NCBI GenBank assembly: GCA_014621425.1
Contig: JAANBB010000093.1
Location: 46,982-110,981, forward strand
From: Cylindrodendrum hubeiense
Lineage: Eukaryota > Ascomycota > Sordariomycetes > Hypocreales > Nectriaceae
Reading direction: 5' to 3'
Length of the DNA stretch: 64,000 bases
Shown: in pieces, positions 1 through 11,163 of the stretch
Position numbering within the stretch: the stretch's first letter is position 1
Layout: every line of letters begins with the position of its first letter
Program-made: the position numbers and the translations under genes
Notes under the pieces: model-generated
What the model saw: the letters and a program-made list of their open reading frames with translations, nothing else
Database searches by the model: none
Told to the model about the DNA's origin: nothing

Positions 1-444
1 AATTCGTTTCTTCTGGTGCAACTGATCATTGCCTCTGCATTTCGGGAGAGACTTACTGTACTTGACATTTCTTTGGAGCGGAACGTTATTACTTTGGGTT
101 GACAACGAACGAACATTCATCTCAAGGAGATACTGGGATTTTCGAACAAATCTGGCGTTCAATTTTTTTTTTGGGACTCAACAATACCAACAATACCCTG
201 GTTGGGACATCATTCAAGGAGGACGCCCTTTCATCATTTTAGAGGAATTATGGCATGGGTTGGGATGACAGGTTGCAGGCATATGGAGTTTTATCAGTCA
301 GATGGAGGACACCCCATTAGGATGGGTTTTTCTCAGGTTTACGGGAATTGGGGACTGACAGGGAAAAGACCGTCACAAATGGGCATAAGATCAAGATACT
401 CAATGGAATGTTTCAATTAATTTTATTATGGTTCTCTCGTGCTT
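1..444. other. Left-edge flank, no gene seen
   Basis: This is the sequence beyond the stop codon of the Rab escort protein gene. Open frames here are short and show no recognisable family. It probably holds the 3' untranslated region of that gene and part of an intergenic spacer. Confidence 0.5.
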
Positions 445-2197
445 TTAGTCGTAAGCATCATCATCGCCTCCACCTTCACGATCCTCAAATTTCATGTATT
501 CTGCACCCTCATCATTGGAACCGCCGAGAACCATATTCCAGGCTTCTTGGACAGGATCCAAGACGGAGTCATTGAATGCAAGATCTACCGGGGGCAGGGG
601 AAATGTGGCTGTGTTGCCGTCATCAACTAGGGACGATGTGCCTGTGCACTGGTTATAGTACAACTGATAAATGCACGGAGGTGATGAGGATGCTTCATCA
701 CCACCTTGTACAGCGGCAACAAGGGATGACATGGCCTTCTCGAGGATGGATTTCGACGAGGCATCATGGACGGTGCTGAGGTAGAGGACGTCTATGAATT
801 GTGGTTAGCACAATGTTTCAAAATTCTGTTTCAGAGAAAGCAAGAAGATATGAGTGGTGTGATCAGATTGTAGTGATCGTCATTGAAATTCAGACAATGT
901 AGATAAGTATTTGAAATGGGAATCATCCTATCACCAGAGTAAAAGAAAATAGAAGAGGTGTACTCACATTGTCCGGATGGGCATTCCCCAGTGTCGCTCG
1001 AATGAACCATTGTGTAAACTGGGAACTCTGAGAGTTTTCCGTCTTCAGAAGTCACCGAGCCAGCTGGGAATGCAACCACTGTCACAGCAGGTGTCGGGGA
1101 GCCCTCGGTTTGGAGCTCGAAGAGCGAGGAGAAGTCACTCTTTGTGATCGCCGATAGCCTGCTGATACGTGAACTCTCGGTCGTTGACTGCTCAGAGCCT
1201 TGAACAAGTCGGTGCGTCTTGACCACCGTGTCATTGGTAAGCTTGAGTTCCAGCTTGGCCTCAGCCTCACCATCTTCAGATGGCGCCTTCCGCACATCTT
1301 TAATGCCAGTGCCGAGCATGTAAACAGCGCCGCCAACCGCGGCAGCGCGGCAGCCCACTTGAGCTACCTCCGAGAGGCCACCCCATTTGGGATAAACCGC
1401 TGCGAACCCGGGACCAAACACTCCCATGGATGTTAAGTGTCGATGGATGGTCGTGAGACCGTCCTTGACAGAGACCTTTCCATTGTGGCTCAAGGTGAGA
1501 GTGATGATGTAGGATTGCAGTGCGGTGTCGAGCTTGAATGTGGAAGCTAGAAAGCCATCCAACGGCTCGTCAGCGTGCGGGTGCCACACGTCGGTCTGAG
1601 GCTCCGAGTCAAAGTCCAGCACGAACTTCAAGAACTTCATCAGGGAGCGTTTAGACCGAGTGGGGATGGCAGTGTTGGAGAAGACATCTTCTCGGGTCGA
1701 GGGGATCCGGCTGAGCGACGGAGCGGAGTCTGAAGCCGGTTGGCAGATGAAGAAGGAGCCGACGGCAAGAAACTCGATGTGGCGGAACGCCTTCGAGTCC
1801 ACCAGCTGCGATACAAGCTTCGACCGCGAGTGTATCAACTGTGGCGCCAGAGCCAATGTGTATGCCCGCCGCGACCCCAGCTCATCCGTGTCCTGCTTCA
1901 CCTCTGCGCCTGTGAACAGCGCATCTTCTCGACCATCCGAGCCGTGCCTCTTCGCCCACTCATCGGCCTCCGATAGACTGAAGGCAGCCTCGGGGCCTCC
2001 GTAGTAGTCGTTGGGGTCGACGTGGAGGATATTCTTGCCTGAACGCGAGAGGGCTCTTCATTGGGAACGAAGGCCGGGTCAGCCTGATCGCAGGGCGTCT
2101 CGACGATGGAATCCAAAGCTTACAGGGCGAGGAGGGACTGCTGGAGCCCCGTGCCGCTGATCACTACATCCCACTGAGTGTCTGAGAGGGATTCCAT
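445..2197 (-). CDS. MRS6: Rab escort protein (Rab geranylgeranyltransferase component A)
   Basis: Rab escort protein of the GDI/REP family. It presents newly made Rab GTPases to geranylgeranyltransferase II and delivers the prenylated Rab to membranes. Three exons are supported: 2197-2124, 2055-968 and 791-445, giving 502 codons plus stop in one frame. The N-terminus carries the family's dinucleotide-fold-like motif ISGTGLQQS at about residues 13-21, followed by ILHVDPNDYYGG at about residues 35-46, which is diagnostic for GDI/REP. The C-terminal exon ends in an acidic Glu/Asp/Gly-rich tail. The start was chosen because it gives the conserved MESLSDTQWDVVISG beginning. REP rather than GDI is preferred because of the length and divergent middle; that choice is inference. 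The upstream neighbour RRP43 lies in the same orientation. Confidence 0.9.
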
Positions 2198-2692
2198 GGT
2201 GAGGAGAGAGGGAGTTGAGATGCGAGTTGGAGAAAGAGGAGGAGGAAAATTGGTTTGGGTGAGGATTTGAAATTGGCAGCCTTGGGTGGGGCTGCGGGTT
2301 GCCTGCGGGCTGGGATGGTCCGTGCTCCGACAGCCAGCTCCATTTCATAACAAGCTCGCTGAATTTTTTTCTCTTCTCTTTTTCCTTTTCTACTTATCCG
2401 CTCAGCCCGAAATGCCGTGTCTTCGTACTCTTAACGGAACATTGTTAGTGGCGCAAGTAGTTTCATTACTACTTGCTTTCTGAGTGGGAGAGCGAAACTT
2501 GTCTTCTGGTATCTACTGCCCTGGAGCTTCTAGCCTGATAGGGTGGTTCGAATAGTTTGACACAATCCCAAGTTGTATAGAATCGTAGTCATAGCGTGAA
2601 TGTGCTTGAATAAACACGTTGGTCCAAAGAATGAATTGGATTGAACTGAACTGAATTTCTTTTTCGTCTTGGTCATGAAGGGTATCATCCAT
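2198..2692. other. Spacer between MRS6 and RRP43
   Basis: This 495-base spacer should hold the MRS6 promoter and the RRP43 3' region. I see T-rich and CT-rich tracts near 2365-2395 but no gene and no clear regulatory motif. Confidence 0.5.
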
Positions 2693-3703
2693 CTACGGCT
2701 GAACAATTGCTAAATTAAACTCCTCCCATCGCTTGCCCGCCCAGCTGAGAAACTGCTTCGATGTCAGAAGCGTAGGCGTCAAGACGGTACCACCGTGCTT
2801 GGAGATGGACAGAATCCTCGTGTCCCCATCCTTGCAGTCGACCACAATCGTCACACTCTCGTCACACAGTGACTCCTCCAGTCGGTCTGGGTCGACCAGC
2901 ATCCAGAACTTGCCGTCCACGGAGGGTCGGTCTGTCTCCTTGCCAGTGAAGACGACGGCTGTGCAGGCGATGGGGATGTTGGTGATGGTGATAGGGATGG
3001 ATTCTTTTCGCGAGGAGATGACCATCTCCCTGTCTGCGTCGTACCACGCTCGTGGAAGCTTTGTGTCTCGTAGAGCGGCCATGGTGGCGGCCCAGGCGGC
3101 GTCGAAGGGATTGCCGTCGAAAGAGATGAAGAAAATATCGATGTAGAGCACCCAGTATGCTGCCACCACCTTCTCTCCCTCGATCGCATCTGGAGCGTCG
3201 TCTTCCATGCGATCCTCATTGGCCGTCATGCCCTCGGCGCCTGTATGCCATATCCGCAGGTTGTCGGGGTTGATGACCTTTGAGCTGTGGAGGAGGGAGT
3301 ATATTCTCGTGCTGAGAGTCTGAGCCAGAGTTGTGGGCGGGCCGCCTGGAAGAAATTGAGGAGCACAGCCAGTGGCGAGTTCGATATTGGGCACCAAGAG
3401 ATCGTATTCCCTCAGCTCTGTCTCATTGTTGGAAGCACGGAAGCTTGGGATGTTGGAGGTGAGAATGGTCTCGCCGCGGACACCGCAGATGACGGTGGTG
3501 TCACCCATTCGCACGACGGCGCTACCATGGGCATGCGACAGACTAGAGGAGTTGACTGTGGGAGGTCTGACTTCGTTCGGAGCCCGGCCATTGCTTCGGG
3601 CGGGAGGCACATCGTCGGAGGAGGGCTCGAGGTTGGCGAGAAGGTAGGGATGGGGAGAGAGTTTGGCAAAGGTTGCGCGGGTGAGACCCGCGGTGGGCGC
3701 CAT
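2693..3703 (-). CDS. RRP43: Exosome RNase PH-like subunit Rrp43
   Basis: Core subunit of the nuclear and cytoplasmic RNA exosome, belonging to the RNase PH fold ring (EXOSC8/Rrp43 type). It is intronless. From the proposed start the protein is 336 residues and opens MAPTAGLTRATFAKLSPHP, followed by a PYLLANLEPS segment typical of Rrp43/Rrp42. The VRMGDTTVICGVRGE segment at about residues 64-78 is the RNase PH beta core, and FDGNPFDAAWAATMAAL near the middle is the usual helix. Family knowledge says these eukaryotic ring subunits are catalytically inactive. The frame is open to an earlier ATG at 3832, adding 43 residues, but those look like translated leader. The start at 3703 is therefore preferred. 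Confidence 0.88.
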   Translation of the reverse strand: MAPTAGLTRATFAKLSPHPYLLANLEPSSDDVPPARSNGRAPNEVRPPTVNSSSLSHAHGSAVVRMGDTTVICGVRGETILTSNIPSFRASNNETELREYDLLVPNIELATGCAPQFLPGGPPTTLAQTLSTRIYSLLHSSKVINPDNLRIWHTGAEGMTANEDRMEDDAPDAIEGEKVVAAYWVLYIDIFFISFDGNPFDAAWAATMAALRDTKLPRAWYDADREMVISSRKESIPITITNIPIACTAVVFTGKETDRPSVDGKFWMLVDPDRLEESLCDESVTIVVDCKDGDTRILSISKHGGTVLTPTLLTSKQFLSWAGKRWEEFNLAIVQP

Positions 3704-5251
3704 TCTGGCAGGATTTGGCAAAAGCTCGCTTTTTACTGTGTCGCCGTGTGCTGAAGGGTGATAGGAGCCAGGGTTTGGCGGACAGAGTGACGTTTTGATG
3801 CAGCTGGACTCGAAAGCCTCGAGTTTTGGCATGGACGATAAAAGTTGTAGAGCGCCATAGCCTTGCGGGGTTTAGCAATTCTCATTGGTGGGCACACAAA
3901 CAAAGACGGCCAATGACAATACTGCGGGGCACGAGGCTGATGATAGAGACCTAGAGGTGAACGCTCGCCGAAGCGCTGCCTGACCTGCGCTTCTCTAATC
4001 TATCCGCCGTCCAAGGGTCTGCCCAGCCACCATAGACGCCCGTCAAAGAACCCTTAACGGCCTTGCGACCTCACCTGATCATCTTCCCAGGTCTGATCCT
4101 CCGAGAGGAAAAAAGTACCATTGGAAAGGGAAATGGCCTGAGCCGGCCGTTGAAGCCGCCTTGTGGCCGACGGAGGAGGGCTTCCCTGCCACCTTGTTGG
4201 TGCAAAGAAACTCGGGGATGTGCATGGGTGGACCGGCAGTGAGAATGTCAAGGATGATGACGGGTGGTGGCTGGCCTCACGCTGAGATCCCTACCGTTTA
4301 CATAGTAGGAGCAGAGCCAACAAAGCACTCTTATATTGCGTGCATACGATCATTCGTCATCCGGCCGCCTGAGCTGACGGGCTCAAGGTGAGCTGTTGGC
4401 CATTATGTTAGTGAATGGCACGCATCGCTTCATGCGGCCAGTTCTGGCAGCCATCCACGCATGCCTGCAGATGCTTTGCTCCATGCGATAAAGACTCCTG
4501 GGACGGCGAGTTGTTGGACTTATTAGAACAGTTGCACGTTCAGATATGCAGTGTGATGAAGACAAAGGCACTAATGTAGTTGGTTGGACGTGGGGACGGA
4601 CGGGAAGTGCCCAACTCCCGTGCACTAATGAAGCCAGAGTGCATACTATGTACATACATTGTGCTGCAGCGAACAGGCTCAATGCAAACCCAAGGCGCGG
4701 CACAGAACACCTTCGGCCTGCATTGGTCGTGGGTATGGCCTGGCGGCCGCCTTGGCCGGTCTTGATCTGCGCTGCGCTGCGCCGTTGACAGTCTGACATG
4801 GATGCAGATCATCACCAACACCAGAAACAAATCCGGGAGGCACGGGAGAGGCCGACAAAGTTGGGAGCTTGGGTCTCCCTCTGGTCCCCTTCCGGTCTCT
4901 GTCGGATCCCTGGTCGTTCCGTAGGCCGCCACATTCAGCTTTCGGACCAGGGCGAAAAGTGCAAGCGGCGCCGGATGCCGGAGAGGGCATGGGCTGGGGC
5001 GGGATGTAGGAGGAACCAACGCCCGAAGTAAGGATGTTTTGACGAAGGTGCTGACAGCTATTGCTACGTAGTACTGGCGATGCTGCGTGTTGGAGACGGG
5101 GAGAAACACACATGCCCCGTACGTACAGCAGCCACCGTCATCATCATAAATCACTAACAAGGGCGGCGCAGCATAGACGCAGATACAATGCAGACGGTGA
5201 CAAACCACATAGTGAGTATATCCATAGCACCAACAGGAATCACACAAATCG

Positions 5252-5312
5252 CATGTCCTGTCCATGTCCTGTCCATGTCCTGCCCATGTCCTGCCCATGC
5301 CCTTCCCATGGC
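5252..5312. repeat. 11-bp minisatellite
   Basis: The unit CATGTCCTGTC and its variant with TGCC repeats with exact 11-base spacing. CAT trinucleotides begin at 5252, 5263, 5274, 5285, 5296 and 5307. There are about five and a half copies, with the last ones degenerating. The repeat creates artificial Gly-His-Gln-Asp-Met and Cys-Pro runs in the shadow reading frames. Confidence 0.9.
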
Positions 5313-7139
5313 CATCGAACCACGAGATTCGGCATCAACAGACTCGCGCACACCGAAAGAGACGCGGTGGCCCACCGCCCGGCTATTGCCAGCCGCTTCC
5401 AGGCACGGTGGCCACAAGCATTTACTGATGAGGGAGGAGGCAGCGCCTGCGAGGCATATCGGTCGTCGAAAAAGCGGTGCAAAATGGTGCGAAGCGGTGC
5501 GAAGTGGTGCATGCGATAGTCGTCGAGCCGCCGGGGGCCAATCACACAGCGCCTGTTGCCGCCCGCCACAGGGTCTCGGCCAGGGTTGTCACGGCGCCTC
5601 TGGGCGAATCACAGCGCCGGGTTTCGTCACAGCATCTCGAAGCTCCACCGCACATGCTCCAGTCCGGGCCCAGCCGACCAAGCATTTCTCACCGCGACAC
5701 ACACACCACACATACCACACACACATTTCCAGTCCGGGCCTTTCACCGGATCCACCACCCGAAGGCAAGCCACCAGCGGCCCCCAAGAAGCAATCACCCG
5801 CTAGGCGTCCGGCCAAGGAGGGGGGTCCTTGGGGCCATGCATGGGCGCCATCGTCCGCCATGCCAGGAACCCTGTGTCCGTGTGGCCCACCCTCGACATG
5901 TCTCTGCACGATGCGGCCAATCCCACGACCGTCTCAGACGCTCATCTGCACTCGTGGCTTTGGTGCGCTTTTGCGCGAGCCAACGGCGGCCCAGAGCGTG
6001 CTCGAGTCGACTTGTCACTGTCTGTCGTCGTCACTTGTGGACGCTTGGGATATGCTCGAGCGCCGAGTCGAACCAAGCAATTATGACGGCCCGGCACTGA
6101 AGACTCGAGCATCCAAGACTGGCGAGCTTTCGTTGCTTTCACCGTGAATGTGCAGTTCCGCCATGCGAACAATTCAGTCTCTTCAACACCAAGCGGCCAC
6201 CACCCCCAGTCAGCATCTCCGTCGATCCCGCCTCCTCCGCTCCGCCCCCCAGCCCCCAGAGTCCACCTCTCCCCGGCACCCCAACCGTCTCGTAGGCCTT
6301 TCTTGGTCTGTGCGAGGTTCTGGCTCTGTCTGGCGCGAGCATTCCTGCATGTCACCCCCCGAAACCGCGCCGCCGAGTCCATTTTTCCCACACCACCGCC
6401 CAACTCCCGGCTGTGTGACGGCCCACCCTCGACAGGCGGGGAGAGACCGCATCTCCAGGCCCAGCCAATATCAATGCCCCGTCTGCCGCTGGCCCTGGAG
6501 AGCTGCCCATAGTGCCCCATTCCATCCAAGCTCTCCCCTGCTGTGATTGCCCGGCCGCATGCACAGTCGTCTTCCACTGGCCTCGTCCACATGGCAATCT
6601 CGCATATCACCTCTCCACCCTTTGCCCCAAACCCTCGCGCCAGTCGCCGCCGCCATCACAACTGTTAGACGCCCTTTTCTTCGCTTCTGCCGCCCGCCAT
6701 TGAACCCTTGTGTATTCCTAGCTCCGCTCAAGGACAAGCATCCGATCGTCCAAGGTCATATATCCGGCCGCATTGCCCATTTATGACCCCACCGTGACCT
6801 TGCTTTTAACCTCTTCCTCGCCCCATCCTCGTTTCTCGCCCCCATCCTCAAGACCTCCCCTCAAGACCCAAGACATTTCCCTCGTTCACGACCCTGGGTT
6901 GTTTAATACCGAATAAACAGAACGCCATCCCATTAATCGCGGAGTCTGGTATTCCCCGATTTGCTCTAGGATCACGTCAGCTCGTCCCTCGCTGTCTTAC
7001 GTCACATCGCAATCTCTACCCCCCCCATCGCCATACCCAAGTTGACAAGAGTCTTTCCAAACTTGTCGACCTTCCGTCTCCCGCCCCCAAACAGTAGAAT
7101 TGGTACACGAACTCAGCAGACTTACACGATCCCTCATTC

Positions 7140-7151
7140 ATGACGAACTGA
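7140..7151 (+). promoter_or_regulatory. Possible three-codon upstream ORF
   Basis: A short ATG ACG AAC TGA lies about 70 bases upstream of the ferric reductase start. If the transcript begins upstream of it, ribosomes would meet this mini-frame first. That it regulates translation is only a possibility. Confidence 0.25.
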
Positions 7152-7221
7152 AAGGGGCCATCCCCGCGCTTCGCCGCCGAATCCCTAAATCCCCCGCACA
7201 CAAGCCCAATCGCTGGTCGAA

Positions 7222-9855
7222 ATGGCTTCTCATCTGCAACCCGCCTTCCAAGGCGCCGTCTCCGAGGCTTCCAGGACCTTTTCCGAGCTCGTCAAGCGCA
7301 TCAACATTCCCCTAACCCCAACGAGTCCCGCCGGCCTGGTCCAGGCGAACACAGTCGACCCCTGGTCGAAGTCGGGAAAGTATGCCCGCGGATGGACGTA
7401 CTTTGCGCTCGGCCTCATGGGCACCGTTATTGCCATGCGAATATGGCATTTCTGGCAGGACAAGATTCGACAAGCCATTTACAAGCACGAGGTTGAGGAG
7501 CACTACCGACACGCCTACGCTCTCGAAGCAGAATATGGCATGTCAGGCATGCCAACCGGGCAGACCGGCCACACTGCCCAAACCGGCCAGCAGTTCTTTC
7601 CTGAGCCCGAATTGGTAGCCGAGAAGAATTTCCGACCCAAGGCGCACTTTTCCTCGGTTGGCATCGTCAACGATACCCTGGCCTTGTTCCGATGGATCTT
7701 TTATCGTCCAATTCCGGACTTCATTTGGGGCAGACACCGATTCACCTTCTCCTCGTTGGCAGTACTTACCTGTGTCTTTATTGCCCTCGCCTTCGTCACC
7801 CTGTACTGCTTCCTCCAACAGCCGCTTTACTGGGAGAGCATCCAGTATGGCTCACCACCTCTGGCTATCAGATCCGGCATGATTGCCGTCGCCTTGACGC
7901 CATGGATTGTTGCAACGAGCATGAAGGCCAACGTACTGAGCATACTGATCGGCATCGGTCCGGAGCGACTTAACGTCTTCCATCGATGGGCAGCTTATCT
8001 TTGCCTGTTCCTCTCCCTCGTCCACACCATTCCCTTCTACATCCAACCAGTTTGGGATGATGGTGGCATGGAGGTCTTCCAGCGTCTCTTTCCTGGTGGC
8101 AGTGGTGTCATCTATGGTACCGGAATTGCATGCCTGGTTCCCTTGGTGTGGCTCTGTGTTGCCTCTCTACCCTTTATCAGGAGAATTGCTTATGAAGCTT
8201 TCGTTTGGATGCATATCCCTGTTTCTATGGTGTACGTTGGGCTCCTTTTCTGGCACACCAAGAACTTTCTCATGTCATGGAGCTACCTCTGGACCACTGT
8301 GTCGATCTGGGTCTTCTGCTACTTGATGAGAGTCTTCAAGCTCAACTGGGTGAGGCCCTGGCGTCTATCCTTCATGGTTGGCGATGAGGCCGCCATCACT
8401 TTGATGGCAGAGAATGCCATTAAAATTACTATCCCGACTCAGATGCGGTGGAAGCCTGGCCAATACGTATACCTGCGCATGCCAGGTATTTCCGTTTTCG
8501 AAAACCACCCCTTTACTATCGCGTCGCTCTGCAGCGACGACTTTCCATCTGACTATGGCGAGCAGTACCGGGACTGCACCCTTGTGTTCAGACCCTATGG
8601 TGGGTTTACCCGCAAGGTGTTGGATACAGCCATTGAGAAGGGTCCATTTCACACTTATCGTGCGTTCCTGGACGGCCCATATGGTGGCATGCGGCGCGAT
8701 CTCGCTGCTTTCGATACCTGCATCCTCATTGCAGGAGGCAGTGGCGTCACTGCGCTCGTGTCCCAACTACTGGACCTTATTAAGAGGATGAGAGACGGCA
8801 AGGCAATTACCAAGAAGGTGGTGGTTGTCTGGGCCCTGAAGCGACTAGAGGCAATGGATTGGTTCCGCGAGGAGTTGCGTATTTGCCGAGAAGCCGCCCC
8901 GCCGGAGAGCGTTACCTGCAAGTTCTTTGTCACCTCAGCTGTGAGGAACCGTGCAATGGAGATGAGTGCGCCATTTGGTGACCCGAATGGCCACAACGGT
9001 CCTAACCCCCGAGCTTTGAGCCACGCGTTCCACGATAAGCTGGACGGTTTTGTGGCGGGCATCGCATCCAAGCGAAACTCGGCTCTCATCCAAGCCGAGG
9101 CCCAAGGCGACCCCGACCGAGAACGCGAGCTGCGCGCTGAGGATGAGGATCGCATCACTGCCCTGCCGCAACAAAAGTATCTCCAGCCTCATCTCCCGCC
9201 GCCGCCTTCTGGCCCTCCGCCATCCAACCAGTTTCTAGGAACCGAGGAGTCGCTCAAGAGACTTGAGGGTCATGGCTATCCTGAAGACAAGAAGGTCCCA
9301 ATGGAGGATGCCCGGGATGCCGCCGAGAACCAGGAATTCCACTTCCCGTCCAGGCCAAAGGAGAACCAACCTCACTTTAACTACGCACCGCCCTCGCCGC
9401 GTAGGCTGCCTACCGAGTCCGGGCCTACCGACGAGGACTTGGCCGTCAACCCCCCTGAGCTTGCCCACCTCCGACGACCGATCGATCCCGAAGGTGGAAA
9501 GCCACGCCCAACGTCGACTTTCGGCCCACCATCGGGCTTCGACTTTGGCTTCCCCCAGACACCCACAGAGTTCCAGAAGAGTCTGATGCGCTTTGCGTTC
9601 CCTGTGCCTCACCAGATCGACGGCGGATGGAGTGTCGAGTACGGCCGACCAGACCTAGGTTACATGCTCAAGGAGTGGGCGACAGGCGGCCCCGATGGGC
9701 GCGGCATCCTGGGCCGGCGCACGGCGGTATATGTGTGTGGGCCTCCGGCGATGAGAGTCGGTGTTGCCAACACTGTCGCGAAGCTGCAGGCGGAGATTTG
9801 GGGAGATGACGAGCTAGAGGAGATCTACTTGCATACGGAGAATTATGCCTTGTAG
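7222..9855 (+). CDS. Ferric reductase-like transmembrane flavocytochrome
   Basis: Plasma-membrane metalloreductase of the FRE/NOX superfamily, 877 residues in one exon. It would pass electrons from NADPH through FAD and two haems to external Fe(III) or Cu(II). About seven hydrophobic segments lie between residues 50 and 390. The bis-haem ligands are visible as two His-X13-His pairs: HRWAAYLCLFLSLVH and HIPVSMVYVGLLFWH. The FAD motif HPFTIAS follows (FENHPFTIASL), then the nucleotide-binding GGSGVTALV and the C-terminal VCGPPAMRVGV. Between the last two, roughly residues 590-790, sits an unusually long Pro-rich, charged insertion. No siderophore genes are adjacent. A role in iron uptake is inferred from the family. 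Confidence 0.9.
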   Translation: MASHLQPAFQGAVSEASRTFSELVKRINIPLTPTSPAGLVQANTVDPWSKSGKYARGWTYFALGLMGTVIAMRIWHFWQDKIRQAIYKHEVEEHYRHAYALEAEYGMSGMPTGQTGHTAQTGQQFFPEPELVAEKNFRPKAHFSSVGIVNDTLALFRWIFYRPIPDFIWGRHRFTFSSLAVLTCVFIALAFVTLYCFLQQPLYWESIQYGSPPLAIRSGMIAVALTPWIVATSMKANVLSILIGIGPERLNVFHRWAAYLCLFLSLVHTIPFYIQPVWDDGGMEVFQRLFPGGSGVIYGTGIACLVPLVWLCVASLPFIRRIAYEAFVWMHIPVSMVYVGLLFWHTKNFLMSWSYLWTTVSIWVFCYLMRVFKLNWVRPWRLSFMVGDEAAITLMAENAIKITIPTQMRWKPGQYVYLRMPGISVFENHPFTIASLCSDDFPSDYGEQYRDCTLVFRPYGGFTRKVLDTAIEKGPFHTYRAFLDGPYGGMRRDLAAFDTCILIAGGSGVTALVSQLLDLIKRMRDGKAITKKVVVVWALKRLEAMDWFREELRICREAAPPESVTCKFFVTSAVRNRAMEMSAPFGDPNGHNGPNPRALSHAFHDKLDGFVAGIASKRNSALIQAEAQGDPDRERELRAEDEDRITALPQQKYLQPHLPPPPSGPPPSNQFLGTEESLKRLEGHGYPEDKKVPMEDARDAAENQEFHFPSRPKENQPHFNYAPPSPRRLPTESGPTDEDLAVNPPELAHLRRPIDPEGGKPRPTSTFGPPSGFDFGFPQTPTEFQKSLMRFAFPVPHQIDGGWSVEYGRPDLGYMLKEWATGGPDGRGILGRRTAVYVCGPPAMRVGVANTVAKLQAEIWGDDELEEIYLHTENYAL

Positions 9856-10614
9856 AACGCTAGAGAAGTGTTACGACGACGGGCTTGTACTTGTATGGGA
9901 TGACTGGAGCGAGATACCATGAGCGATGTGCTTTGCTGATACCTATGATATACCTACCTATATACATGGACGGGCGAGAAAGCCCGGGCCATATGACTGT
10001 CTATACAAACTTAATCATTTACTACATATTATCTTTTCATTCAACGGTGGCAACAATGCTCTCTCCCGCTTGATGATGGTTTTGAAAGGTGCTCTTTGCG
10101 AAGCGGGGCCTGTCGGCCGGTCGGATAGGTAGGCCAAGACGAGGAGTTCGGAGACGTGGGGAGACATGAGGAGACATGAGGAGCCATGACAAGCGGGATG
10201 CAAGCCAAAGAGGTTCCCCTCGTGATGCCATAGCTGCTCCACATTGACAAGAGCCGCATGCGGACTCGCAAAGAATGCAACGATGACGCGATGGTGATTG
10301 GCAAACTCGCGGCTGCAGCCAGGGACGTGGATCACTGAGTGTGGAGGAGCCGGGAGCTAGGAGGCACCTTGATGGCCAACCTCACGCGCCGCGCCGCAGC
10401 GAGCACCATAATACTTGAATAGAGTGAGCCCTCAACCAGATTGCGAGGTTGATTTACCCCTCCTTCTTCAGTTGTTTTCTTCACCTTACCACAGTCATAT
10501 TCTACTGCGCCGTTCGCCACTGTCTACGCCTCTTCTCCGGCGCATCTGAGACTGTCTTACACGCTTCTACTCCCCTTCTGCTCCCCTTCTACTCCCCATC
10601 TCTTACATCCCACA
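9856..10614. other. Spacer after the ferric reductase
   Basis: Contains the 3' end of the ferric reductase transcript and a CT-rich promoter (about 10440-10610) for the next gene. A short GAGACATGAG direct repeat lies near 10160-10185. No gene is seen. Confidence 0.5.
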
Positions 10615-11163
10615 ATGTCAATCATGGCGGAGCTCCCCGAGAGGGATATAGAAAAAATCGAAAAGGGATGGTCTATTGCCATGAACTACTCCCAGGAGCG
10701 TTTGAAGCGAGTCTACGAGCTCGAGTGCGATCAACTCGAGAACGCCGTCAACGAGGGTCGCGTGGTCCTCGAGACTGTCTGCCTGTTCATGCACGCCTGT
10801 ATCAAGCATGGCCAATACAAGTGAGTCTCTTCCATTCACGTCCACTCCTTGAAAATGCGAGACTGACTGGGTCCTCCAAGGCTGCCACTCGAGTTCTGGC
10901 GAGTTCTCCATGCCGAGTATGGCATCGTCGTGTACCCATCCGCGTTTACAGAGGACGTCGAGGTCCAAGGGCTGGGCACAGATGTGACGTTTACAGAGGC
11001 ATACTATGGACACATCAGTACGTTCTAGCCTGAGATACCACCCTGGCAATGTCTAAAGCTAACGTTTGTTACAGTGATGTTCCCTACGTGCTGTGGTGGG
11101 AAGCACCCTCCTCGGTGTCCATTCGAGTTTCTGCAGGAGCCGCCGCCCGTTTACCAGAAATAA
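10615..11163 (+). CDS. Unrecognised 143-residue protein, three exons
   Basis: I do not recognise this family. The exons are 10615-10820, 10881-11017 and 11075-11163. Introns have canonical GTGAGT...AAG and GTACGT...CAG borders, and the sum is 144 codons including stop. The N-terminal half is predicted helical and charged (residues about 5-70), with Cys at 37 and further cysteines in the ETVCLFMHACI segment. The middle has an aromatic segment, LPLEFWRVLHAEYGIVVYP. The C-terminus carries a CCGGKHPPRCPFEF cysteine cluster that could bind metal. Consistent splicing and a CT-rich promoter argue that it is a real gene. Translation could instead start four codons later at the second ATG. Confidence 0.6.

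Larger units (their letters stand above)
3704..7221. other. 3.5 kb spacer and leader of the ferric reductase gene
   Basis: No gene is supported here. Several long overlapping open frames exist on both strands (for example 4540-5298 minus and 5188-6147 plus), but they are GC-driven, low in complexity and match no family. The only ordered element is an 11-bp minisatellite near 5252-5312. From about 6800 the sequence becomes CT-rich, as expected of a fungal promoter and 5' leader. Confidence 0.6.

Noticed and set aside
2693..3832. Longer N-terminus of Rrp43 from the ATG at 3832
   Set aside because: The extra 43 residues show no family features, while the start at 3703 opens directly into the conserved N-terminus.
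4540..5298. 252-codon minus-strand open frame
   Set aside because: Cys/Pro/His-rich, partly made of the 11-bp repeat, with no domain and no plausible promoter or introns.
6050..6080. Possible tRNA T-arm word GGTTCGACTC on the minus strand
   Set aside because: No matching acceptor, D-arm or anticodon arm could be found around it.
5188..6147. 319-codon plus-strand open frame
   Set aside because: Starts within the minisatellite region and is low in complexity; no recognisable motif, so treated as chance in GC-rich spacer.
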